Below are positions 1 through 5,707 of a DNA stretch of 5,707 nt, one piece after another. The stretch is from Lachnospiraceae bacterium (GTDB lineage: Bacteria > Bacillota > Clostridia > Lachnospirales > Lachnospiraceae). The stretch lies in contig DPJQ01000099.1 in NCBI GenBank assembly GCA_003542935.1, forward strand, positions 1 to 5,707, given 5' to 3'. The position numbers and the translations under genes are program-made. Each line of letters begins with the position of its first letter. Position 1 is the first letter of the stretch. A model generated the notes under the pieces. It was not told where the DNA came from, searched no databases, and was given only the letters and a program-made list of their open reading frames with translations.

Positions 1-1130
1 TACGGACATTTCCACGGTTCCACGATGGGCTTCTCTATGGGCCTGTGGCTGCTGTCCAGCGACCAGAACCACTCGGAGCCGGGGCGCGGGTCAATCATGT
101 GATTGCAGATGTAGGACCAGATCTCCCTCGCCGCCTCCAGATACTCCGTGTGCTCCGGCTGCCTCTGCCAGCCGTTGTAAAAACCGACCACGGCCTCGGC
201 CTGCACCCACCATACTCTGGTGGTATCGTCCACGCCCCGCTCTGCTTCATTGAGCAGAGAATGCTCTCTGTAGGCCTTTTCATAGACCTTCCCGGTCAGC
301 GCCCGGGTGACCGGCGTGAGTTTGGCCATGTAGGCCTCATCCCCCAGCACATCGAGACAGCGGTCTGTCAGCCAGGCCGTCTCGATATCGTGACCGTAGG
401 AGTGCAGGTCAATCAGGCTGTTCCAGGTCTTGTCAAAAAAGACTTCCTGACGTTTCAGGTCAGGGTTGTACAGCTTATCCGCCAAAAGATCAAGGATAAA
501 ACGAAGCCTGTTTTCGGTACGCCCGTCACGGCTCACCCGGTACAGTTCCGTGTATGCCTCCATCACATGGAGCAGCGTGTTCATGGTCTTTTCTGCCATG
601 ACGCCGTTCTCGGACAGTTTGTCATTGTCCTCCGGCTCAAACTGCCGGTTGAAGGCTTCCAGATATCCCCATTCATCGGTACATTTTTCCTCGATCACCG
701 ACTGAATCTGCAGCGCCAGCGCCAGCGCCTCCTCGCTGCCCACCGCATCATAGTAGGATGCCAGGGCATAGATGGCAAACGCCTGATTGTAGGTATGCTT
801 CGTACTGTCGATCACCTCTCCGTCATAAGACACGGACCAATACACGCCGCCGTAATCCCGGTCCACGCAATAGTTCTTCATAAACTCATAAGCGTGGCGG
901 GCATCGCCGGCCAGCCGTTCATCCCCAAACAGCCTGTAGGCGTTGGAAAAAAACCAGAGAATACGGCTGTTCAGGATACACCCTTTTTCATAACGTTTAT
1001 CCACAACAAGGTCAAAGCCCTTATAGCCGTAGTAGCCGCCGCAGGTATCATCGCGAAGTCCCTCCCAGAAGGGGATCATCCGATTTTTCAGATGATCCTC
1101 CATCTCTTTTATAAATTCCTGCCCGGCCAT
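1..1130 (-). CDS. Cellobiose 2-epimerase-type enzyme (AGE family), 3' end cut by window edge
   Basis: Likely a cytoplasmic cellobiose/mannobiose 2-epimerase (EC 5.1.3.11), which interconverts glucose and mannose at the reducing end of beta-1,4 disaccharides. I translated 376 codons from the ATG at 1130-1128 without a stop or frameshift. Blocks matching the family as I remember it from Ruminococcus albus, in order: GGYYGYKGFD (31-40), SRILWFFSNAY (55-65), KHTYNQAFAIYAL (111-123), SYGHDIETAWL (244-254), RVWWVQAEAVVGF (305-317), and EPWKC at the cut end. Arg56, His247 and Glu250 fall where the R. albus enzyme has catalytic Arg52, His243 and Glu246. The reading breaks inside the PWKCPYHNGR block, so the last catalytic His is expected two residues beyond the edge and perhaps 15-35 residues are missing. 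The start lies 2 bases after the GH130 stop, with AGAGG at 1136-1140 spanning up to that stop. The predicted fold is an (alpha/alpha)6 barrel. Renin-binding-protein/N-acylglucosamine epimerase is a less likely alternative. Confidence 0.9.
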   Translation of the reverse strand, partial: MAGQEFIKEMEDHLKNRMIPFWEGLRDDTCGGYYGYKGFDLVVDKRYEKGCILNSRILWFFSNAYRLFGDERLAGDARHAYEFMKNYCVDRDYGGVYWSVSYDGEVIDSTKHTYNQAFAIYALASYYDAVGSEEALALALQIQSVIEEKCTDEWGYLEAFNRQFEPEDNDKLSENGVMAEKTMNTLLHVMEAYTELYRVSRDGRTENRLRFILDLLADKLYNPDLKRQEVFFDKTWNSLIDLHSYGHDIETAWLTDRCLDVLGDEAYMAKLTPVTRALTGKVYEKAYREHSLLNEAERGVDDTTRVWWVQAEAVVGFYNGWQRQPEHTEYLEAAREIWSYICNHMIDPRPGSEWFWSLDSSHRPIEKPIVEPWKCP

Positions 1131-1132
1131 GG

Positions 1133-2155
1133 CTACCTCTTTCCGATCTCCGTATCCGGCTCGCGGACCACGCTGTTCTCTTTAATATAGGAGACGATCT
1201 TGTCTACTTCCGTAAATGCCAGCCCCACATAGGTGTCCGCCGCGCCGTAGTAGATGGCGATCCGGCCTGTGGCGCTGTCATGAACCGTGGCACAGGGGAA
1301 GGCCACGTTGGGAACGAACCCTCTTTCCTCATACCACTCCTGGGGTGTCAGCAGGAAATTTTTACAGCGGTATTTGACCACGGACGGATTGTCGATATCC
1401 AGGATCACGCCGCCGATGCTGTAGACATACCCGTTGCAGGTACCCGTAACGCCGTGGTAGAACATCAGCCAGCCCTCGCTGGTCTCGATGGGGGCGGCGC
1501 CGCCGCCGATCTTCACGGACTCCCACCACTCGCTGCTCTTGCCCATCACATGGCGGTGGCGTCCCCAGTACACCAGATCGGGGCTCTCCGACAGGAACAC
1601 ATCTCCGAAAGGCGTATGGCCGCTGTCACTGGGCCGGGAAAGCAGGACAAACTTTCCGCCGATCTTTCTGGGAAACAGCACCGCGTTCCTGTTAAAGGGC
1701 AGGAAAGGATTTTCCACCCGCACAAAAGTCTTAAAATCCGCGGTTTTCGCCAGTCCGATGGACGCACCGTAGAAATCCTGGCACCACATAATGTAGTAGG
1801 TATCCTCCACCTTCACCAGCCGGGGATCGTAAGCATAGATGGGCTGGAAGGGGTTGCCCTCCTCATCCACAAAAGCAATCTTTTCCTCGTCAAAATTCCA
1901 GTGGATACCGTCGTCGCTGCGCCCCAGATAAATGTGGGGTATGCCGTCGACCTGTTCCCCCCGAAACACACCGATAAAGCCGTCCCCATAGGGCATCACA
2001 GCACTGTTAAAAATTCTTGAAACCCCCTTCACCGGATTCCTTCCGATCACCGGATTCTCCGTATACCGCCAGACCGGCGCGTCCGCAAGGCCCTCCGGCG
2101 CCTCCTGCCACGGCATATGGGGCACGGGCGGGGCTATGATTTTTACCTCACTCAC
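1133..2155 (-). CDS. GH130 beta-1,4-mannosyl (oligosaccharide) phosphorylase
   Basis: A 340-residue cytoplasmic enzyme of glycoside hydrolase family 130, a five-bladed propeller that cleaves a terminal beta-mannoside with phosphate to give alpha-mannose 1-phosphate. Its blocks read like the GH130_2 group (UhgbMP and R. albus RaMP2, from memory): RIFNSAV (47-53), YAYDPR (107-112), FLPFNRN (151-157), LSRPSDSGHTPFGD (172-185), MFYHGV (231-236), VPNVAFPCA (281-289) and YYGAADTYVG (302-311). Asp110 aligns with the proposed general acid, Asp104 of UhgbMP. Arg156, Arg174 and Lys215 sit where phosphate-binding residues are expected. Length fits GH130_2, which is shorter than the mannosylglucose phosphorylases of GH130_1. 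The start is GTG, chosen because a full AGGAGG (2165-2170) lies 9 bases upstream. The neighbouring epimerase favours mannobiose/manno-oligosaccharides (EC 2.4.1.319) over mannosyl-GlcNAc, but sequence alone does not settle the substrate. Confidence 0.92.
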   Translation of the reverse strand: MSEVKIIAPPVPHMPWQEAPEGLADAPVWRYTENPVIGRNPVKGVSRIFNSAVMPYGDGFIGVFRGEQVDGIPHIYLGRSDDGIHWNFDEEKIAFVDEEGNPFQPIYAYDPRLVKVEDTYYIMWCQDFYGASIGLAKTADFKTFVRVENPFLPFNRNAVLFPRKIGGKFVLLSRPSDSGHTPFGDVFLSESPDLVYWGRHRHVMGKSSEWWESVKIGGGAAPIETSEGWLMFYHGVTGTCNGYVYSIGGVILDIDNPSVVKYRCKNFLLTPQEWYEERGFVPNVAFPCATVHDSATGRIAIYYGAADTYVGLAFTEVDKIVSYIKENSVVREPDTEIGKR

Positions 2156-2164
2156 TTCGTATTA

Positions 2165-2170
2165 CCTCCT
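2165..2170 (-). promoter_or_regulatory. Ribosome binding site fixing the GTG start of the GH130 gene
   Basis: A perfect AGGAGG on the minus strand, 9 bases before the GTG at 2155-2153 and 6 bases after the preceding permease stop (2177-2179). It decides in favour of GTG over the later in-frame ATG at residue 14 (MPWQ), which would have no comparable site. Confidence 0.85.
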
Positions 2171-2176
2171 CATCGC

Positions 2177-3022
2177 TTAACCTTTCACGGCTCCCGCCGC
2201 CATTCCGCCGTATACCTGTTTCTGGAAGATCAAAAACAGAACCAGGATCGGGATGATCGTGATCAGCACACCGGCACAGATATAGTTGTACTGGTTGCCG
2301 TAGGGGCCCGTAAACGTGTACAGGGCCGTGGAAATCGTCTTTAATTCCTTCGTCTGCAGATACAGATTGGACATGTAGTACTCATTGTAAATGCCCACGC
2401 CCTTGAGCACCATGGATGTCACGATGGCCGGCTTCAGCAGCGGGAACAGGATGCGGAAGAACACACCGAAATACGTACATCCGTCCATGATGGCCGATTC
2501 GTCAAGGGACACCGGCAGGTTCTCAAAGAACTGCAGGAAAATATAGATCGAAATAATATCCGTACCCATCAGCACGATCATGTAGCCGTACAGATGGTTG
2601 ATCAGCCCCAGCGTATACATGATCTTGTAAACCGTAACCTGGGTGGCAATGCCGGGGATCAGAGAAGCAAACAGGAACAGGTTCTGAATCACCGCGTTTC
2701 CCTTGAATTTAAAACGGTTCAGCACATAGGCCAGCATGGAACCGGTCAGGATGGACACAAACAGCACCACCACCAGCACGATACCTGTATTCAGAAAACA
2801 CCGGGCCATATCCGCCTGGGTGAACGCGATCGCAAAGTTTTCAAAATTCAGAAAATTTTTCGGCAGCGTCAGCACGGAAGTGGATTCATACTCCTCATTG
2901 GTTTTAAAGGCCGTAAGTACACAGACAACCACCGGGATCAGCGCCACCAGAGATGCCGCGATCAGGGAGACATATTTCAAGATGCCAAATAAAGTCGAAC
3001 CTATGGATCTTCTCTCTCTCAT
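2177..3022 (-). CDS. ABC sugar transporter permease, MalG-type
   Basis: A 281-residue inner-membrane permease of the carbohydrate uptake (CUT1) class, the second half of the transport channel. Hydrophobic segments lie near residues 15-38, 79-101, 112-135, 145-165, 198-212 and 246-266, as expected for six helices. The cytoplasmic EAA loop that docks the ATPase runs from Glu175 (E-S-A-I-M-D-G, Gly181) to Pro194 (ILFPLLKP). The C-terminal QVYGGMAAGAVKG is the typical MalG-type ending. The ATG overlaps the stop of the upstream permease as ATGA (3022-3019), so the two subunits are probably translationally coupled. A purine-rich GGGGGA lies about 8 bases upstream of the start, inside the upstream gene. 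Substrate is inferred from the operon to be a beta-1,4 manno-oligosaccharide. Confidence 0.95.
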   Translation of the reverse strand: MRERRSIGSTLFGILKYVSLIAASLVALIPVVVCVLTAFKTNEEYESTSVLTLPKNFLNFENFAIAFTQADMARCFLNTGIVLVVVLFVSILTGSMLAYVLNRFKFKGNAVIQNLFLFASLIPGIATQVTVYKIMYTLGLINHLYGYMIVLMGTDIISIYIFLQFFENLPVSLDESAIMDGCTYFGVFFRILFPLLKPAIVTSMVLKGVGIYNEYYMSNLYLQTKELKTISTALYTFTGPYGNQYNYICAGVLITIIPILVLFLIFQKQVYGGMAAGAVKG

Positions 3023-4038
3023 GCCAAGCTTCCCCCTTTCCTGGCCGCTTTCTCGGCCCGTTTGCGCTTCCTTACTGCAGCCTTGGATTCATCCGAGGTG
3101 CCGTCGTCAAAGGCGTATTTGAAGAACAGCTTCTGCCCCACCGTACACAGGATGATGATCGCCAGAAGTACGATAGCCATGGCGCAGGCCAGGCCCACTT
3201 TCTGGTTCTCATGGGCCAGACGGTTCATGATCACAAAGTATGTACCCGTTCCCATCGTACCGTTGGTGATAACGTAAGGCGGCTCGAAAGCGCTCAGGGA
3301 ACCGCTGATGGAAAGGATCAGGTTCAGTACCACGATAGATTTGATACTGGGAAGAATGATGTAGCGGAACTGATGCCACCGGTTGGCACCGTCCAGGGAG
3401 GCCGCCTCATACAGGTCAGCGTCCACAGACATCATGGCGCCGAGGAACAGCACCATATTCTGTCCGGTATACCGCCATACCGAGGTGGCTGCCAGGGAGA
3501 TATTATTGATGCTCTGATCCTGCAGCCACATGGGAATACTTTCGGGGTCCATGCCGAACATCTGCAGAATGGAGTCAAGGACGAACCCCCTGGCATAGAA
3601 AAACTTGAAGATAAAACCTACGGCGATACCGCAGATCAGGTAGGGGAAGAACATACAGCCCTTGAAAATGGAGCTGCCCTTCACTTTGAACACCATCATC
3701 GTGGCAAAAAACAGGGCCAGAGCCAGCTGGATAATGGCACCGCCCATGTAGTAAAGGCTGACTGCCAGGCTCTTGAAACATTCGCTCCGCTTGAATACCT
3801 CGATATAATTCCTTAACCCGACATAATTCTTAGGTCCGGGAGTCTCTGTATATTTAATATTGTAGAAACTAAACCTCACCATCTCTGCAAAAGGCAGATA
3901 GGTGAACAGCAGCAACAGCACCAGAGGCACAAGCATAAAGACAAAGATCACGATCCATTTCTGTCCTTTTCTGCTCTTCAGCCATTCCATAAAAGGCTTT
4001 TTGCCTGTGGAAACAGCAGCCGTTTGCGGATTACTCAT
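3019..4038 (-). CDS. ABC sugar transporter permease, MalF-type
   Basis: A 339-residue inner-membrane CUT1 permease, partner of the MalG-type protein downstream. A cytoplasmic N-terminus of about 27 residues precedes hydrophobic segments near 28-48, 93-116, 127-148, 181-203, 234-252 and 282-305. The EAA motif is clear: E211-A-A-S-L-D-G217, ending in ILP (228-230). FEPPYVITNGTMGTGTYFV (251-269) is the usual loop after it. The start is taken at the ATG at 4038-4036 because AAGGAG (4045-4050) sits 6 bases upstream. The same frame stays open back to 4143, but those 35 residues cross two hairpins and do not look like protein. The C-terminus is odd: after the last helix come about 30 charged residues with a Lys/Arg-rich stretch (VRKRKRAEKAARK, 322-334), making the protein longer than a typical ~295-residue family member. 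Confidence 0.94.
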   Translation of the reverse strand: MSNPQTAAVSTGKKPFMEWLKSRKGQKWIVIFVFMLVPLVLLLLFTYLPFAEMVRFSFYNIKYTETPGPKNYVGLRNYIEVFKRSECFKSLAVSLYYMGGAIIQLALALFFATMMVFKVKGSSIFKGCMFFPYLICGIAVGFIFKFFYARGFVLDSILQMFGMDPESIPMWLQDQSINNISLAATSVWRYTGQNMVLFLGAMMSVDADLYEAASLDGANRWHQFRYIILPSIKSIVVLNLILSISGSLSAFEPPYVITNGTMGTGTYFVIMNRLAHENQKVGLACAMAIVLLAIIILCTVGQKLFFKYAFDDGTSDESKAAVRKRKRAEKAARKGGSLA

Positions 4039-4044
4039 AGTACT

Positions 4045-4050
4045 CTCCTT
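4045..4050 (-). promoter_or_regulatory. Ribosome binding site setting the MalF-type permease start
   Basis: AAGGAG on the minus strand, 6 bases before the ATG at 4038. It argues against the longer open frame that begins at 4143, which has no good site and would give an N-terminal extension unlike this family. Confidence 0.8.
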
Positions 4051-4074
4051 TCTCTCCTGCCATACAGAAAGCCC

Positions 4075-4108
4075 GCCGCCGTACAGGCTAAATCCTCTGT
4101 GCGGCAGC
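4075..4108 (-). promoter_or_regulatory. Intergenic stem-loop 2 (permease-proximal)
   Basis: On the minus strand GCTGCCGCACAG pairs with CTGTACGGCGGC across a 10-base loop: twelve positions with one C-A mismatch and one T-G wobble. Arms are 4097-4108 and 4075-4086. No T-run follows, so it is not a standard intrinsic terminator. It lies in the spacer between the binding-protein and permease genes, 36 bases before the permease start codon. Possible roles are protecting the 3' end of a processed binding-protein mRNA or dampening expression of the distal genes. Structure is read by eye and not computed. Confidence 0.55.
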
Positions 4109-4129
4109 CTTTCCATATACGAAACATCC

Positions 4130-4161
4130 GGCCGATGCGTCAAGGGGGAGACGTACCGGCC
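4130..4161 (-). promoter_or_regulatory. Intergenic stem-loop 1 (downstream of the binding-protein gene)
   Basis: On the minus strand GGCCGGTACGTC pairs with GACGCATCGGCC across an 8-base loop (TCCCCCTT): twelve positions with one A-C mismatch and one G-T wobble. Arms are 4150-4161 and 4130-4141. It begins 33 bases after the binding-protein stop codon. The stem is GC-rich and strong, but only a TTT appears a few bases after it, so full termination is unlikely. Hairpins at this place in sugar ABC operons are known to keep the binding-protein transcript more abundant than the permease transcript; that role here is inference. Confidence 0.65.
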
Positions 4162-4194
4162 TGTCTTCTTATCTCTCCGATTCTTTACGCCGTC

Positions 4195-5640
4195 TTACTG
4201 GTTGACCTCCACACCCAGAGACTCCTGGGCGTTTGTCCACTTCTCATTCCAGGTATTCATCAGGTCGTCCAATGTACTGGTGCCGTACAGAGCGGCCTCC
4301 AGGATCTCGCAGTCCGGATAATCGTCGTTGTTGATACCGACCTCGCTCTCTTTGTTCACCTCATCAAACAGATCATCCTCACCCTCGGGGGCCGGGTTGT
4401 TGGAAACCAGCTCCGCATTGGTGAAATCTGCCAGCGTGGCGGGCAGGGGAGCGGATTTCAGGGCCGGGATACTCTGCTCGTCCTCGTAGATCGTGGATTC
4501 CTCAATGAGCCATTTCAGGTATATCATGGCCGCGGTCTGGTTCTCCGCCGTAGCCTGGTTGTTGATACCGAAACCGTAGTTGCCGCCGGCAGCCGCATAC
4601 TGCTTACCGTCCACGGTGATCGGGAAAGGCATATAACCCACGTCATCGGGGGTATCGCCCTGCTCTTTACACTGCTGAACGGCCCAGGATCCCAGCACCA
4701 TCGTGGCGATCTCGCCCTTGTTGATCATTCCCTTGGAAGATTCCCAGTCGCTGCTGGCCGGATCTTCTTCCACCAGTTTCCTGGCAACAGCCTCATACAT
4801 GGTGTAATACACGGCATAGGGGCCTGTCATATCGTCGCGTTTTGCGAAGGGGTCTTTCATATGGGGCATTTTGTTTTTAAAATCCGGGTCGCCGGTGCAG
4901 GCCGCGTCGGTGTAGGCATCCCAGGCGCCCATGGGCCAGCCGGCCGAGAAGTTGGTGTACAGCGGCACGGAGTCCGTGTTGTCTTTGATCTTCTGCAGAT
5001 CCTCCAAAAACTCATCCGGAGTGGTGGGTAGCTCGGTGATACCGGCCTCGTTCCAGATCCTCTTGTTATACACAACACCGCTGGCCGTTCCGCCGTTGGC
5101 GATGCCGTATACCGTACCGTCAAAATTCTTTTCCTGGCAGAAATTGTAGATGGGATCCAGGGTATCAAAGCTTCCCAGTGGGGTAAAGAACTGGCTCAGC
5201 TCGCTCTTTGCCACGGATGTGGGAATGAAACACAGGTCGCCCCAGTCGCCGGTGGTCAGACGCAGGTTCAGGGACTCCTCGTAATCCGTGATGCCCTCGT
5301 ACTCCACAGTGATATTGGGATAGAGTTTCATGAATTCATCCGCATATCCCTTGTAGACCGTATCCACGATATCGGTACGGTTGGTCAGCACCTTGATGCT
5401 TGCGGTCAGATCCTGATAATCCTCGCCCACTTTGATCTGATCAATGGTGGGAACACCCTCGGCCGCGCCGCCGCCCTCAGCCGCGCTGCCGCCGGTGCTG
5501 CTCTCCGCTGCCGCACTGCCACTTCCGGCGTTGCTGCCGGCGTCGCTCTTCTCAGCGTTTCCGCCGCCGCCCCCGCAGGCTGTCAGAGACATGGCCATTG
5601 CCGCGGCAAGACCCAGACTGATCAATTTCTTTGCTTTCAT
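4195..5640 (-). CDS. Extracellular sugar-binding lipoprotein of an ABC transporter
   Basis: A 481-residue family 1 extracellular solute-binding protein (CUT1 uptake), anchored on the outer face of the membrane, which captures the sugar for the permeases. The signal peptide has a basic start (MKAKK), a hydrophobic core and the lipobox L19-T-A-C22. A Gly/Ala/Ser/Glu-rich linker of about 40 residues (23-62) follows. The globular part starts near residue 80 and has family marks: YKGYADEFMKLYPNITVEYEG (96-116 region), VVYNKRIWNEAGI (189-201), GEIATMVLGSW (309-319) and a C-terminal WNEKWTNAQ (464-472). The start at 5640 is preferred over an ATG at 5655, because that ATG runs into the GGAGG ribosome binding site (5649-5653), 8 bases upstream of the chosen codon. 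Ligand is inferred from the downstream GH130 and epimerase genes to be beta-1,4 manno- or gluco-manno-oligosaccharide. Confidence 0.94.
   Translation of the reverse strand: MKAKKLISLGLAAAMAMSLTACGGGGGNAEKSDAGSNAGSGSAAAESSTGGSAAEGGGAAEGVPTIDQIKVGEDYQDLTASIKVLTNRTDIVDTVYKGYADEFMKLYPNITVEYEGITDYEESLNLRLTTGDWGDLCFIPTSVAKSELSQFFTPLGSFDTLDPIYNFCQEKNFDGTVYGIANGGTASGVVYNKRIWNEAGITELPTTPDEFLEDLQKIKDNTDSVPLYTNFSAGWPMGAWDAYTDAACTGDPDFKNKMPHMKDPFAKRDDMTGPYAVYYTMYEAVARKLVEEDPASSDWESSKGMINKGEIATMVLGSWAVQQCKEQGDTPDDVGYMPFPITVDGKQYAAAGGNYGFGINNQATAENQTAAMIYLKWLIEESTIYEDEQSIPALKSAPLPATLADFTNAELVSNNPAPEGEDDLFDEVNKESEVGINNDDYPDCEILEAALYGTSTLDDLMNTWNEKWTNAQESLGVEVNQ
5575..5640 (-). other. Lipoprotein signal peptide of the binding protein
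   Basis: Encodes residues 1-22, MKAKK then a hydrophobic Ala/Leu/Met core and the lipobox LTAC. Signal peptidase II would cut before Cys22, which would carry the lipid. Five glycines follow directly and lead into the flexible linker. Confidence 0.9.
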
Positions 5641-5707
5641 CTTTCTTACCTCCATTTTCTTTTTCCTTAATAAAGTTTTCTTTTAAGTAATTTAATCCCA
5701 CCATATT
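5641..5707 (-). promoter_or_regulatory. AT-rich leader with ribosome binding site of the first gene
   Basis: The minus-strand leader before the binding-protein start is strongly A/T-rich, in contrast to the GC-rich genes. It contains GGAGG (5649-5653) at a good distance from the ATG at 5640. This change in composition and the gene order suggest the operon begins here, with the promoter and any regulator site in or just beyond the window edge. I could not identify a convincing -35/-10 pair in the 67 bases available. Confidence 0.5.

Noticed and set aside
707..728. Short tandem GCGCCA-type repeat within the epimerase gene
   Set aside because: It encodes ALALAL in an EEALALAL helix, and the R. 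albus enzyme has a similar EALALAY stretch, so it is coding composition and not a functional DNA repeat.
45..1190. A 381-codon open frame on the plus strand opposite the epimerase gene
   Set aside because: It is antisense to a gene with clear family motifs over its full length. Its translation has no recognisable domain and is rich in His, Val and Pro. Such antisense frames are common in GC-rich genes. The same applies to 1280-2020, 2953-3816 and 4024-5031.
2162..2173. A tiny frame ATG AGG AGG TAA overlying the GH130 ribosome binding site
   Set aside because: It reads as Met-Arg-Arg-stop, but arises naturally from an AGGAGG site preceded by ATG. Nothing shows it is translated.
4039..4143. 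N-terminal extension of the MalF-type permease starting at 4143
   Set aside because: The frame is open by chance through the hairpin spacer. The good ribosome binding site lies before the ATG at 4038, and permeases of this class start with a short cytoplasmic segment like MSNPQTAAV.
4075..4161. Intrinsic transcription terminator after the binding-protein gene
   Set aside because: Both stems are strong but neither is followed by a T-run on the minus strand, and the downstream permeases clearly belong to the same system. They are kept as regulatory or processing hairpins.
5455..5574. GC-rich low-complexity stretch near the right end
   Set aside because: It encodes the Gly/Ala/Ser linker after the lipidated cysteine, which is common in clostridial binding lipoproteins. 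It is not a separate repeat element.
5656..5707. Promoter or LacI-type operator upstream of the binding-protein gene
   Set aside because: Only about 50 bases are available. I saw no convincing -35/-10 pair and no clear palindrome beyond AT-rich stretches, so no specific site is claimed.
1..5707. CRISPR array, tRNA/rRNA, insertion sequence or phage features
   Set aside because: No regularly spaced repeats, cloverleaf-like RNA, transposase motifs or terminal inverted repeats were seen. The window is almost fully occupied by five metabolic genes.

Overview
The window carries one compact block of five genes, all on the minus strand and read from right to left. In transcription order they are a sugar-binding lipoprotein, two ABC-transporter permeases, a GH130 glycoside phosphorylase, and a cellobiose 2-epimerase-type enzyme that runs off the left edge. 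The features point to an anaerobic, fibre-using member of the Firmicutes (Clostridia, Lachnospiraceae/Ruminococcaceae-like). These include a lipobox signal on the binding protein, strong AGGAGG-type ribosome binding sites, tight operon packing, no ATPase gene beside the permeases, and an epimerase that reads closely like the Ruminococcus albus enzyme. The species cannot be named from this stretch.

Layout: 5641-5707 is a short AT-rich leader with the ribosome binding site of the first gene. 4195-5640 encodes the lipoprotein. 4039-4194 is the only sizeable spacer (156 bases) and holds two tandem imperfect stem-loops. 3019-4038 and 2177-3022 encode the two permeases, which overlap by 4 bases (ATGA). 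1133-2155 encodes the GH130 enzyme, with a GTG start. 1-1130 encodes the epimerase, which begins 2 bases after the GH130 stop. No gene-free stretch exceeds 300 bases.

How it works together (inference from families and order): the lipoprotein captures a short beta-1,4-linked manno- or gluco-manno-oligosaccharide outside the cell, and the permease pair imports it using an ATPase encoded elsewhere. In the cytoplasm the epimerase converts a reducing-end mannose to glucose (or the reverse) in beta-1,4 disaccharides. The GH130 enzyme releases alpha-mannose 1-phosphate from the non-reducing end using inorganic phosphate. This is the known energy-saving beta-mannan route of gut Firmicutes (R. albus, Roseburia), so the pathway itself is not new. 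The least explained element is the pair of hairpins between the binding-protein and permease genes.
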